From Bifidobacterium sp. WK012_4_13 (lineage in GTDB: Bacteria; Actinomycetota; Actinomycetes; Actinomycetales; Bifidobacteriaceae), in assembly GCF_041080835.1 (NCBI RefSeq), contig NZ_CP129683.1:558001-622000 (forward strand): a DNA stretch of 64,000 nucleotides. Reading direction: 5' to 3'. The position numbers and the translations under genes were made by a program. The notes beneath the pieces are model-generated. The model did no database searches. It saw only the letters and a program-made list of their open reading frames with translations, and was not told the origin of the DNA. Numbering within the stretch: the stretch's first letter is position 1; each line of letters begins with the position of its first letter. Positions 1 to 8,863 of this stretch are shown here, in pieces.

Positions 1-297
1 AAGGCGTGGTCCTCACCACCAAAGCCTGATTCGAATTCTTGATGCCAAGAATCCTCCACTTCCTATCGAAGAGCGTGACCTCGTTGCCCGAGCCGAAACC
101 TGTGCTGTTCCCCGTCTGCACCAGAACAGGCAGCACCCACTTCGCACAGAGCGTGACATCCGCATCGATCGGCGTATCAAAGTCGAAGGCGTTGGTGAAT
201 GTACTCTCGGTGTACCAGCCTGCGAATTCATAGTTGGCTTTCGTCGGATCGGACGGCTTAGTAGCTGTCTCCCAAGGCTTCAACTTCTGCGATTGCA
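1..297 (-). pseudogene. Out-of-frame continuation of the glycine-rich surface protein (InlB-type repeat plus start of DUF6273-like domain)
   Basis: Read on the minus strand in the frame reached by adding one G to the nine-G run at 301-309, this stretch is open to the window edge. It encodes a typical Listeria-Bacteroides (InlB B) repeat: KPSDPTKANYEFAGWYTE followed by an ADVTLCAKW ending. After that comes a segment (EVTLFDRKWRILGIKN) that resembles the start of a DUF6273 domain, as in the protein at 7139-8863. In the assembled frame the upstream protein stops at a TAG directly after the G run, so this part is not translated unless the run length changes. The gene continues beyond position 1. 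The frame relation is seen directly; the domain names are family recognition. Confidence 0.75.
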
Positions 298-2172
298 CTA
301 CCCCCCCCCGTTAGTTTCGAATTTCATAGTCACGCTGCGCTCCATGCTGAGCGCAGTGATTCGCGCATGTCCCGCACCTGGGTTGCCCACAGACTTCTCA
401 CCATCGCGACCATTCTGCCAGCGCGGCGAGGCGACATTGCCAGCAATCATTTCAGCGTCCGTGAACACATAGGACACGCCATCAATAACCTGCGTGGCCT
501 TGTCAACGGAATCGATATCAGTGCGATGCGTCCGGGGATTGCCCGCGTTCAACGCATCAGTGCCATCCAAGGCCACACTGCCCGGATAACCCGAGATGAA
601 CGACGAACCACCAGCAGCGGAACCCCACGCGCGTTTCCCGCCATACCAGCCTCCACCGCCACCGGCGGCCGGGAAATCACCACGGACACCATCCTGTCCC
701 CATCCAAAAGCATAACCATCGGTCTGAGATGTCTCTTGACCCGTTCCCGGCAACGAAACCAATGCACCGCCAGGTACCCCGGCAACATTGCCCGAAGACC
801 AGTCACGTTGCCCACCGGCGCCCGCAGCGACCAAAATCCGGCTGTTGAGACTTTCCACACCACTCCATCTGTCTGCTGCAACGCTTTTCACCAGCCGGAA
901 ATCCGTCGCTCCACCCCCACCGCCCCCACTTGCAGAGCCACCATCCTTGCCCGCATCTCCGCCGCCATTGAAACTGGTTGCCTTCGGACTCAAAGCGTTG
1001 GTCCCTATGCCGCCAGCGTATACGAAAATCTCGTCACCAGCCTTCATTTCCAGCGTACCCGCGGCATAGGCGCCGTTACTGCACAAGCCTGAGTTGCTCC
1101 TGTAACCGAGTCCACTACGAGCACCCCACGCCTCGAAGCGATAAAGGCCGTCCTCCGGGGCAATGAACAATTGTGCGACGCCGGTATAGCCGTAGTCCCA
1201 TGTCGCCATGCCATGGTTGGGGTTGTTGCGATACTGCACCCCATAGCTTTCCACGGAAAGCTTCAAGGACTTGTCTAGAACGAGTTTCGCGAGCGCACCA
1301 TTGGGATGGTAATGGAGCGAATAGGTCAGTGTGCCCTGATTTCCATGCGCACCATCGGCAAGGAAATCAATCTTCTTGCCAGCCATCGCACCACCCGCGG
1401 CAAAGACGCTAGATTCGTCCTCACTCGCAGTTGAAGACGAATCCGCGTTGATCACACGATTCTTGGCCTCCTCCGACCAGAAAATGCTGTATGCACCCCC
1501 CTGTTGCAACGGACCTCGCCACCTCGTCTGACCGGTTAGCTTGCTGTCGCCGTCAGCCATTTCCGCAGCGTAGAGATCCTCGACTTCGTTCATATCTCCA
1601 GTCGGATAAATGGAGAAATACTGCTGAATGTCGGCAGAGGTCGCAGCGCCCCCGTTCGCAATCACATCGATTGCTTCGCCCTGCAATCCGATATCCACTG
1701 CGAGCCATGCTGACTTGTTCTGCTCATTGGTGACCGTGACATCAAACTGCACGACATCACCCGAATACAGCTCCGCGAGCTCAAAGCCAGAGCCACTCCC
1801 CGAATCGTCCACAGGCAAAGCAACGTCGTTGAGCTTGCCGCTCACGGCAGTGTCCAGCTCGACCTGGCCAAACGTGTCCGTGGATTCGACTATCGGCGCA
1901 TATGCGCTGAAATACGCGAAAATCGAAGCCGCAAGCAGACTGAGCGTCACCAGCAACGATGCGGCAATCACCATATGTTTGAAGGAGCGAGGATCGAGAG
2001 ACCCTCTCTTCTTGACCACCGTCATTTGCGGGTCAAAGTCAGAGTCAGAACCAGCGCCAGGGCGAATGCCATGGTCAGTGCCATGATCTGAACCTGGGTC
2101 AGTGCCAGACGATTGAAGCATCTGCGAACGAGGGCCGGACAGTCGCGGCTGTGAAACATGGTCACGCAACAT
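298..2172 (-). CDS. SipW-type secreted glycine-rich surface protein, truncated at a poly-G tract
   Basis: This is a 624-residue product. The start ATG at 2172 overlaps the yfhO-like stop by 11 bases and has an AAGGA site, so translation is probably coupled. An acidic cytoplasmic N-terminus (about 65 residues, Asp/Gly/Ser repeats) precedes a hydrophobic segment at residues 66-89 ending FAYFSAYAP, the pattern of SipW-cognate signal peptides. A beta-rich ectodomain follows with GVQYRNNPNH near residue 315. A glycine-rich domain spans about 327-565 (runs such as GGGGGGATDF and AAGGGGGWYGG), like those of other extracellular glycine-rich proteins. The product ends in KFETNGGG where a TAG follows nine G; ten G would continue into an InlB-like repeat. 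Probably a matrix or adhesion protein. Function is inferred from architecture only. Confidence 0.75.
   Translation of the reverse strand: MLRDHVSQPRLSGPRSQMLQSSGTDPGSDHGTDHGIRPGAGSDSDFDPQMTVVKKRGSLDPRSFKHMVIAASLLVTLSLLAASIFAYFSAYAPIVESTDTFGQVELDTAVSGKLNDVALPVDDSGSGSGFELAELYSGDVVQFDVTVTNEQNKSAWLAVDIGLQGEAIDVIANGGAATSADIQQYFSIYPTGDMNEVEDLYAAEMADGDSKLTGQTRWRGPLQQGGAYSIFWSEEAKNRVINADSSSTASEDESSVFAAGGAMAGKKIDFLADGAHGNQGTLTYSLHYHPNGALAKLVLDKSLKLSVESYGVQYRNNPNHGMATWDYGYTGVAQLFIAPEDGLYRFEAWGARSGLGYRSNSGLCSNGAYAAGTLEMKAGDEIFVYAGGIGTNALSPKATSFNGGGDAGKDGGSASGGGGGGATDFRLVKSVAADRWSGVESLNSRILVAAGAGGQRDWSSGNVAGVPGGALVSLPGTGQETSQTDGYAFGWGQDGVRGDFPAAGGGGGWYGGKRAWGSAAGGSSFISGYPGSVALDGTDALNAGNPRTHRTDIDSVDKATQVIDGVSYVFTDAEMIAGNVASPRWQNGRDGEKSVGNPGAGHARITALSMERSVTMKFETNGGG
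301..309. repeat. Homopolymer run of nine C (nine G on the coding strand)
   Basis: The run sits in the coding sequence of the glycine-rich surface protein. With nine G the frame ends at TAG immediately after it; with ten G (or seven) the frame opens into about 290 further bases of recognisable domain sequence. This is a classic slippage site, although a homopolymer sequencing error would look the same. Confidence 0.85.
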
Positions 2173-5100
2173 TGGTATTCCTTCTTTCTCCGATTGCTCC
2201 AAATGATTCGTCAAGAGAACGCTTTCGGGTGAGCAGCATGAATCCCGCACAGGACATCACGAGCGCTGTGAATCCGACATCGAAGCCACGCGCTTCGAAG
2301 CTGAGTTCGACGCTGTGCCTGCCCTTGGGCACGTCAAAGGCGAGCAGGCCATCATCGAAGGATTCGACCGGCGAACTCTTGCCGTCAATCTTCAGCTGCC
2401 AGCCTTTGTCATAGGGAATGCTCGTCCAGACCATCTGGTTTTCGTCGGCGACAAGTTCCGCGCTGGCACGGTTGCCATCAACCATGAAATCGACGCCGTT
2501 ATCCTGAATGCTCTGCGTGTCGGCGAGCACTGCGTCCGTGTCGAGGAACACCACCTTGGGCGTGTTCACCAGAAGATTGTCGGCATTCGAGAATGCGAAA
2601 CTGAAGTCTATGGTCGTTTCCTTCTCATAGAAGCCCAGATCGTGATAGAAGCCGGACAGCGAGAGCTGGGTGGTGGAGACCGCCTTGCCATCAATGGAGA
2701 TGGTCTTGTATATCTGACCGTTCAGACGGTTCGAGCCGACGGTCTGAAGGTATAAATATGCCTGTCTGCCCGCAGGAACCTTGACCTGATAGTTCACCGA
2801 ACTCTTGTCGAGATCATGACGCGCTTCGAGGTCGAACACGAATTGGAAGAGCTGTCTGCCCTTGGACTGATTCCTTACCTCAAGGTTTGGCGATGGCAGA
2901 AGCTTCGGCTCGACCTGCGAGAAATATCTGTCGGACGCATCGTCGGCACTCGAAATGGAACCATTTGCGAGCGCCGACATGAGCTTTGTCTGGTTATCGA
3001 GTATGTCACTGCTCAGCTTCATGTCTGCGAGCTTCCTTGGCGCGAGCACGCCCAATGGCGCGACGTTTTCGTTGCGGTTGAGCACGTAGCTTCTCGGGGT
3101 CTGAGCGGTCGTGGTCTGCGAAGTGTCCGCGTTGTTCGATGAATCGCCCGAGGAATCGTCTGTGGAACTGTTTGTGGCATCGCTCTTAGAGCTACCTGTC
3201 GAACTGCCCGCCGAGGCACCGACCTTGCCCTTTCCAGAGGATGACGATGATGTTGACGACGATATATCCACGCTTTGCGGCAGGTCATCGGACGAAACCA
3301 TGTTGTTCGAAGCAGCATTGCCTGACGCGCCATCGCTTACCGTGGTCACCTGCTCATATCCGAAGCGTTGAGGGGCATTCTCCCCTGATATGAGGTATTT
3401 GATGCCGAAGAGGGCATCGCCAAGCATCGTGTTGTCGTCATATCGAACGTTCAGGTTCGTGCCTTCCGAACGGAAGCCGAGCCTGTCCAGGGTCTTCGAC
3501 GAGTCCTGGTTGCGAATGGAAGAGAAGAGCGACACCCCGTTGTAGCCGAAGTTCATCGACTCGTTCACCGACATCGCTGACTTGTTCTCCATGCGGAAGA
3601 AGGCTTCGTCCTTTTCCAGAGCGTTCGCGACGCCGACCAGCTTCTCGATCGGCCTGTAGGGCTGGGCATAGATGCTCCTGGGAGGGAAGCTCCAATCCGA
3701 CGCCACCTGCTGAATGGTTTCGCGGGTGTTGTATCCGAGTTCTCCAACGACCAGAATGCAGAGCAGAAAGGCGAGCAGCTTCGGATGATTGCCGAACAGG
3801 TAGAAGCCCATGGCGATGACCATGATCGCCGCGACGAAGAAGCATGAGAGATACACCGACTGGTTCGTCAGATAGTTGTATATGCCCATGATGTCCACGG
3901 CGACGAATTTTCGGATATATGCGAACACTACGATGAGCGCGACGCCGATGCAGAGAAGCCGCCACAGATCCTTGTGGCTGTAGAACTGCCAGCCGTATCC
4001 GGCGAGCATGATCACCATGAACACGAAGAGGAATGCATAGCGGAACAGGAACATGTATGGCGTCTTGAACCCTTGCCAGAACAGGTTCAGCGGTTCGATG
4101 TAGAAGCTGGCAATGAGTATCGCCAATATCAGCGCGAATCCAACTCGCTCTCTCCACGAGCCGCTCACGCGATTGTCGGCATCCGCCCTCATGCGTTCGA
4201 TGGAAACGCCTGCCGAACGTGTGATGCGAAGCCGAAGCTTGGATGCGCGAACGATGCGAAGTCCTCCGAAGCCGCGCGACACGAAGAAATACATGCAGAA
4301 GATCAGGGGAAGGAATCCAGCGTAGATGAACGGGGTCGAACCGTATTTGGTGGTATCGAACACGCCGATCATCGACTTCACCGCAAGGTCCCAGATGTTC
4401 GTCGCTGCAGTCTGCTTCCACGCAATCTGGGTCATCGTCTCACCATGCTCGCGGATGTCAAGTATCGTCGGCAGCACGATGACCAGCGAAGCGCCGATGG
4501 CGCACACGCTGGCGCGAAGGTATCGATATATCGTGAACGCGGATCTCTTCGGATGCGCCAGCAGACGCACCAGGTAATACAGTGCGGAGAAGATGCCGAT
4601 CATGTATCCCATATAGAAGTTCGAGATGAACAGGACCATGTATGCGAAGAACAGCAGCTTGCCCTGCCTGGCGCGGAAGAGTCTGTCGATGCCGAGTATG
4701 ACAAGCGGCAGAAAGATGTATGCGTCGAAATACATGATCAGCTCGGACTGGGCAAGCGCAAAGCCATTCAGCGCGTAGCATGACGACAGCACGAGCCACA
4801 TGTATGGCTGAATCCTGAAGGTGCGGCGGGCATAGACGAAGAATGCGAGACCGCACGTTCCGAACTTGAGCAAGGTCAGGACGTAGAGTGCATCCGGCAT
4901 GAGCGAGTTGTCGAAGAATATGACCAGCGGCGTGAACAGGCCGCCAAGATAGTATGAGACCAGCGGAATATAGCTCAGTCCCGGGCCTGCGCCCCACGAG
5001 AACATGTCGCTCTGCCTGCCAAGCAGCATGTTGCGATAGCTGGCATAGAAGTTCGTGAACTGCGAGAAAGCATCGCTCGCGAGCAGAGTTCGAGGCGAAC

Positions 5101-5449
5101 CGAGCCACACGCCCATGTATGCGTATACGCAGATCATGGTGATCGTTGGAACCAGAAATGCTGCAATCCCCAACCAGACATTCGTCGGAAGCATGCCCGC
5201 GATTGACTTGAACGGCCTTGCAAGCGGTGCAAGCTTGCGACTCACGATGCGAGATGTCGATGTGAAAGCTCGCGCCACCTGTGAGAAAGCTCGCGTCACC
5301 GGCCTGAAGGCCTGCCAAGGGTCAGGCACGCCTTTCGGTGGAGATACCTTCGGCTTTCCCGTACTGGCTGTCATGCATGCTCGTTTCGTGTATGGCATTG
5401 TCTTTGGTTCCAGGCGCGAGGCGCAGAACCTTATCCCGTTCGAATGCAA
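2162..5449 (-). CDS. YfhO-family multispanning membrane protein (probable cell-surface glycosyltransferase)
   Basis: A long membrane protein of up to 1095 residues. The first membrane segment lies near residue 93, many hydrophobic segments run to about residue 590, and a large extracytoplasmic domain is followed by a final hydrophobic segment near 1066. This matches the YfhO family (PF09586), whose Bacillus member glycosylates lipoteichoic acid. A Ser/Thr/Asn-rich low-complexity stretch at about 715-775 looks like a flexible linker inserted in the outer domain. The furthest-upstream start is TTG at 5449. ATG at 5398 and 5374 are alternatives and none has a convincing ribosome site, so the N-terminus is uncertain. 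The stop overlaps the start of the glycine-rich protein by 11 bases, implying co-expression and perhaps glycosylation of that surface layer. Confidence 0.8.
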   Translation of the reverse strand: MHSNGIRFCASRLEPKTMPYTKRACMTASTGKPKVSPPKGVPDPWQAFRPVTRAFSQVARAFTSTSRIVSRKLAPLARPFKSIAGMLPTNVWLGIAAFLVPTITMICVYAYMGVWLGSPRTLLASDAFSQFTNFYASYRNMLLGRQSDMFSWGAGPGLSYIPLVSYYLGGLFTPLVIFFDNSLMPDALYVLTLLKFGTCGLAFFVYARRTFRIQPYMWLVLSSCYALNGFALAQSELIMYFDAYIFLPLVILGIDRLFRARQGKLLFFAYMVLFISNFYMGYMIGIFSALYYLVRLLAHPKRSAFTIYRYLRASVCAIGASLVIVLPTILDIREHGETMTQIAWKQTAATNIWDLAVKSMIGVFDTTKYGSTPFIYAGFLPLIFCMYFFVSRGFGGLRIVRASKLRLRITRSAGVSIERMRADADNRVSGSWRERVGFALILAILIASFYIEPLNLFWQGFKTPYMFLFRYAFLFVFMVIMLAGYGWQFYSHKDLWRLLCIGVALIVVFAYIRKFVAVDIMGIYNYLTNQSVYLSCFFVAAIMVIAMGFYLFGNHPKLLAFLLCILVVGELGYNTRETIQQVASDWSFPPRSIYAQPYRPIEKLVGVANALEKDEAFFRMENKSAMSVNESMNFGYNGVSLFSSIRNQDSSKTLDRLGFRSEGTNLNVRYDDNTMLGDALFGIKYLISGENAPQRFGYEQVTTVSDGASGNAASNNMVSSDDLPQSVDISSSTSSSSSGKGKVGASAGSSTGSSKSDATNSSTDDSSGDSSNNADTSQTTTAQTPRSYVLNRNENVAPLGVLAPRKLADMKLSSDILDNQTKLMSALANGSISSADDASDRYFSQVEPKLLPSPNLEVRNQSKGRQLFQFVFDLEARHDLDKSSVNYQVKVPAGRQAYLYLQTVGSNRLNGQIYKTISIDGKAVSTTQLSLSGFYHDLGFYEKETTIDFSFAFSNADNLLVNTPKVVFLDTDAVLADTQSIQDNGVDFMVDGNRASAELVADENQMVWTSIPYDKGWQLKIDGKSSPVESFDDGLLAFDVPKGRHSVELSFEARGFDVGFTALVMSCAGFMLLTRKRSLDESFGAIGERRNTNVA

Positions 5450-5875
5450 TATGACTCATTGCATATAACTTTATACCTACTGTTTATACTATACACAGTA
5501 TCCACCGGGTCGCTCTTAGCTGCCAGACAAATCTCCTCCGCTGCGCTCCGCTCGAGATGACAAGAGGGAGATGGATGGAACCACAGAAAGACATTGATTC
5601 GTAGAGGACCATATGGTCGAAATAACAAGAATGCCGACCATTGAGGTCGGCATTCCGAAAAAAGAAGATGGGACTCACCCCACCCAAGCAATATTATTGT
5701 AACAAGATCCCTATGGCATTGATCAAAAACCCGCTGCTGCTTCAAGTACGATTGGGATATGCCGAGCTTGCTCTCAAAAATTCCATTGATCTCCAGTTGC
5801 AGATGCTCTCCTTGGTGGAAAAGGAGTTTCAACACCCAATTCTGCTGAACTTCTGACCAAATGAGCGCGAGCTTG
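5450..5875. other. Intergenic region between yfhO-like start and the first palindrome
   Basis: No credible gene is seen. The stretch is locally AT-rich at 5660-5860. Around 5505-5580 it contains a C/G-rich segment (CTCCGCTGCGCTCCGCTCGAG) whose minus-strand translation gives CHLERSAAEE, a peptide typical of dispersed intergenic palindromic repeats that are often mis-called as proteins. At 5588-5605 an 18-base string is identical to the DUF559 gene near its start (6769-6786). A terminator hairpin lies at 5630-5657. The yfhO promoter should be in the left part but no clear box was found. Confidence 0.5.
5630..5657 (-). terminator. Rho-independent terminator, minus strand
   Basis: GAATGCCGACC and GGTCGGCATTC form an 11-bp stem with a short loop. 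On the minus strand the stem is followed by TTGTTATTT. It lies downstream of the DUF559 gene and upstream of the yfhO-like gene, so it probably separates the two. Confidence 0.65.
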
Positions 5876-5981
5876 CAAGTTTTTGGCACTTGCTGAAGTA
5901 TAAAGCTCGAAAAATGGCGTCGTGGTGGTCGGATCTAAGCCAGTTTCGAGCGTTTATACTTCAGCAAGTGCCAAAAACTTG
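5876..5981. repeat. Palindromic element A1 (106 bp)
   Basis: Arms of 29 nt (CAAGTTTTTGGCACTTGCTG, continuing AAGTATAAA) flank a 48-nt centre. The right arm is the near-perfect reverse complement. An outer CGAG box sits at 5868-5871, four bases before the left arm. It ends six bases from the DUF559 stop. The centre is about three-quarters identical to that of element A2. Confidence 0.9.
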
Positions 5982-5986
5982 ATAGT

Positions 5987-6814
5987 TCAATTCGTTTTCG
6001 AGGAAATCACCGCCCGGAGGGTATCCACGAAGCGATCCCAGTGCTCTTGGATGAACACATCGTCGCTCGTTACGGGGATGACGCTCCAGCCAAGACCTTG
6101 GAGAGCAGAAATTTTTCTGCTGTCCTTGCACAGACTCTCCTTGGACGTGTGAAATTCTGCTCCTTGATATTCGATGGCAATCTTTAGCTGCGGATACGCC
6201 AAGTCAACAAGCCAATTTTCCCGTGTATGAGGATGATGAACTTTGAAGTTCACGACAGGTTGAGGGAAACGGCTTTTCAAAAGCTTTATTCGCAATCGGC
6301 TTTCCATAGGAGAATCGGTTCCTTCTTCGCAGCGACGGATAGCCCACTTCCCCAAGGTCTTCCCTTTGAAACGCACATTTCCATATATTGTCTTCTCAAG
6401 CTCCTCATAGAGCACTTGACGATGACTCGAGTTTCGACTCATTAAAGCATCGAACATGACGACAGCTTCAATATGGTCTAAAGATCGCAACGCCTGCAAT
6501 GCTGCAGAGATCGGGTCGACTATGCACACCATTCGGTCGTCAACCTCAACACTTGAAACCTGATACGGTACAGGCCAATTAATGAACTGCACCCCACGCA
6601 TCGTTGAGCGATTCGCACTGCCCGCAATGCAGACCTGAACCGGGTACCGTGCTTCATGACAATGCTTCAACTCTGGAAAGCCCATCAATCGCAATGCTGA
6701 AAGGCCTGCGAAAGAAAGTATTACCCTCGATCGTCGTACGGCATCAAGATAAGCATTCGCCTCAGTTGGAGACATTGATTCGTAGAGAGATGCATTCGAG
6801 ATGATTTCATTCAT
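5987..6814 (-). CDS. DUF559-type protein (AbiEi-like N-terminus, Vsr-like endonuclease fold C-terminus)
   Basis: 275 residues. The N-terminal half has the pattern of actinobacterial AbiEi-antitoxin-like winged-helix proteins (SFAGLSALRLMGFPEL near residue 34). The C-terminal 100 residues match the DUF559/Vsr-like endonuclease fold, with ENWLVDLAYPQLKIAIEYQG around residue 205-218 giving the Asp and Glu expected of that core. The biochemical role of this family is not settled; a nuclease or a regulator paired with defence genes is often suggested. No ribosome site precedes the ATG at 6814, so the message may be leaderless. The gene is isolated on the minus strand and bracketed by the two most similar palindromes, A1 and A2, which suggests it arrived or is maintained as a unit. 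Base composition appears lower in GC than the housekeeping part. Confidence 0.7.
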   Translation of the reverse strand: MNEIISNASLYESMSPTEANAYLDAVRRSRVILSFAGLSALRLMGFPELKHCHEARYPVQVCIAGSANRSTMRGVQFINWPVPYQVSSVEVDDRMVCIVDPISAALQALRSLDHIEAVVMFDALMSRNSSHRQVLYEELEKTIYGNVRFKGKTLGKWAIRRCEEGTDSPMESRLRIKLLKSRFPQPVVNFKVHHPHTRENWLVDLAYPQLKIAIEYQGAEFHTSKESLCKDSRKISALQGLGWSVIPVTSDDVFIQEHWDRFVDTLRAVISSKTN

Positions 6815-6856
6815 GAAGCGAGAGTACAGCCGCGCTCACCATAAGTCGCGTCTCAC

Positions 6857-6880
6857 TGCCACATGTGAATAACTGTGGCA
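6857..6880. promoter_or_regulatory. Inverted repeat upstream of the DUF559 gene
   Basis: TGCCACA, ten bases, TGTGGCA. It lies about 45 bases upstream of the start and just upstream of a possible -10 (TATGGT on the minus strand). It could be an operator for autoregulation by the winged-helix half of the protein. Inference only. Confidence 0.35.
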
Positions 6881-6990
6881 AACATACGATTGCCCTTCAA
6901 TTCCTTCGAACATAGCAGTCGGAGATCAAGTGTGCACACCTGAAATCTCACCATATCCATACGAAGGGTCTTCTATGGTGGGCGAGTTAT

Positions 6991-7096
6991 CAAGTTTTTG
7001 GCACTTGCTGAAGTATAAACCTATAAAAACGGCGTCGCAGCGGTCGGATTTATGCCGCTTTCGAGCGTTGATACTTCAGCAAGTGCCAAAAACTTG
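6991..7096. repeat. Palindromic element A2 (106 bp)
   Basis: Same 29-48-29 layout and arms as A1, with an outer CGAG box at 6983-6986. It lies 42 bases past the stop of the 574-residue secreted protein and upstream of the DUF559 gene. It is the only notable content of the gene-free 6815-7138 apart from the inverted repeat at 6857. Confidence 0.9.
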
Positions 7097-7138
7097 CGAA
7101 CTGGGGGCGAAATGGATGATTTCTGTGTGTGCGTGGGG

Positions 7139-8863
7139 TTACGGCGTTTCAATCCAGAGGGCTGGGCGCGCCAGCCAGGCGGGGTCGCCGGCGGACGCAT
7201 AGGCCGCTAGCGAATTACTCCAATACAGGGCGGCGCCTTGGTTCGACAATGGGTAATGCCTCGGCGAGCGTATAAAATAGTCGTTGGTAGTAATCCCATA
7301 GCTCCACGGCGATGGCAGGGTCACGGAAACAGGGGTGAAGCCGCCTAATAGCGGAGAATGACTTTGACTAACTGGCACGCCCATCGTGGTTCGGATATCT
7401 CCGTGGCTGAGAGCGAATGCCTGCTCGATTCCCACAGAATGCTTCGTCTCAAAGCGAGTGTCGTTGTAATACCCGTTGTCGGTATACGTGCTGAAATTAG
7501 CATTGTTCGACCACTCATTGAATGTGGGGAGTTGCAGATCTACCGGCAGCACGTATTGCCTCGCCTTCGTTCTGGCGACGAAATTCCGATAGTAGTTGTC
7601 AATGGATTCCTTAAGCTGCGAGCGGCCATATCCATCATCGGTCTCATTCAGGAAATAAGGGGTCGACTGATCCTTATGGAAATAGATTGCCTGACCTGCC
7701 GCAGCGCTTCCAGTCTGGCCATCCGTCGACATTTCCTTCTCGCTGAGCGGCAAGTCCTTGATGATGAGCTTCTTCGTCGGATCGAGAGGATCGACCGCCA
7801 GCACGCGCCACTTTCCTAGATCCTCAGCCAGAGGGAAGGTAAAGGTGTCGCCCGCATTGCCTGCCTCGTATCCAGGATCACCCGATGAATCGATGTATCC
7901 AGTGATAACCGACTCGGTGAATGCTATGGGCTTCACCGCGGTGTTCACCGAATCCCAGCTGGGAACGCCCGGATTGTTGTGATTATTGCGATATTGCAGT
8001 CCTTCGGCTGAAATCTGCAAGTCAATGGTGGTCCCCTGCCACAGGTTCGATCCGTCGTCTGGATCGTTCTGCTCAATCCATGTCATATCCTCAGGAATGA
8101 TGTACACGCCGAAATGAACGAAAATCTCCGAGACAGTCCCGTCGTCTTCGTAGTCGCCGTCACCATGATAGACACCCGACGAATCGGCGACATTGTTCTC
8201 GCCCTTCACACCAGAGCAGAGGACCGTGAAGTCGTCGCCCAGGCCGGCATAAACGAAGCGGTCGGAATACGCCGGGGTTCCGGTGGTGTCAGCGGGATAG
8301 TTATCCGAGACAACTCCCAAAATCGGGTCACCCTCGGTACCGCTGCCATGAACATTGGTAGGCAGCGAACCCTCGTCCGTTGCGGCGACAGCGTCCTTGG
8401 CCACTGCCTGGTCAAAATCGATGGGTGAGCTTTCCGCGTCGTCAAGCCAATAGACGGCAACCTTATCCCTCAGCGCTGCCAACTGCGATGTTTGAAACGC
8501 CATCGCAAGCACTCCACGAACATACGCCGAGTTGCCGCCGACACAGCTGACGGTCGCCCGTATGTCGATGGCATCACCAGGATTAAGATTGGCGATGTTG
8601 GCGCTGGTGCTCACGGAATCCTCAAGCACCCTGTCAACGATGCCTTCGCCGTTGTCTGCATAGCGAGTCACATTCACATTGTCAACCGCAAGCTCGGTGT
8701 TACCGCTGTATACGTCGATATTGCCAGAGAACATGTCGGTGAAGAAGGCGAAAATCGAGCACGACATTATCAGCAATGCGCATATGAATGCGATCACTGT
8801 GATGATGTTCTTTCGGGTTCTTCGCGCCGATGGGAGCCCGCTGCAATGTCTGGCTCTAATCAT
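7139..8863 (-). CDS. TasA-like secreted protein with C-terminal DUF6273-like domain
   Basis: 574 residues. A short basic N-terminus is followed by a hydrophobic segment at about 19-43 ending SIFAFFTDMFSG, the hallmark of SipW-processed TasA/camelysin-type precursors. The ectodomain carries GLQYRNNHNN near residue 290, shared with the other two secreted proteins here. From about residue 348 (GKWRVLAVDP, then LIIKDL) to the end it resembles the DUF6273 domain, with aromatic-rich loops and WLARPALWIE at the end. The start ATG overlaps the signal-peptidase stop by eight bases (ATGATTAG), so it is the last gene of the operon and translationally coupled. Expected to be exported, trimmed by the neighbouring signal peptidase, and part of a fibre or surface layer. 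The exact function is unknown. Confidence 0.75.
   Translation of the reverse strand: MIRARHCSGLPSARRTRKNIITVIAFICALLIMSCSIFAFFTDMFSGNIDVYSGNTELAVDNVNVTRYADNGEGIVDRVLEDSVSTSANIANLNPGDAIDIRATVSCVGGNSAYVRGVLAMAFQTSQLAALRDKVAVYWLDDAESSPIDFDQAVAKDAVAATDEGSLPTNVHGSGTEGDPILGVVSDNYPADTTGTPAYSDRFVYAGLGDDFTVLCSGVKGENNVADSSGVYHGDGDYEDDGTVSEIFVHFGVYIIPEDMTWIEQNDPDDGSNLWQGTTIDLQISAEGLQYRNNHNNPGVPSWDSVNTAVKPIAFTESVITGYIDSSGDPGYEAGNAGDTFTFPLAEDLGKWRVLAVDPLDPTKKLIIKDLPLSEKEMSTDGQTGSAAAGQAIYFHKDQSTPYFLNETDDGYGRSQLKESIDNYYRNFVARTKARQYVLPVDLQLPTFNEWSNNANFSTYTDNGYYNDTRFETKHSVGIEQAFALSHGDIRTTMGVPVSQSHSPLLGGFTPVSVTLPSPWSYGITTNDYFIRSPRHYPLSNQGAALYWSNSLAAYASAGDPAWLARPALWIETP

Noticed and set aside
5431..5889. 152-residue minus-strand frame starting inside palindrome A1
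   Set aside because: It runs through a terminator hairpin and a dispersed-repeat segment (CHLERSAAEE), has no ribosome site, and its first residues (MPKTCK) are simply the translated palindrome arm.
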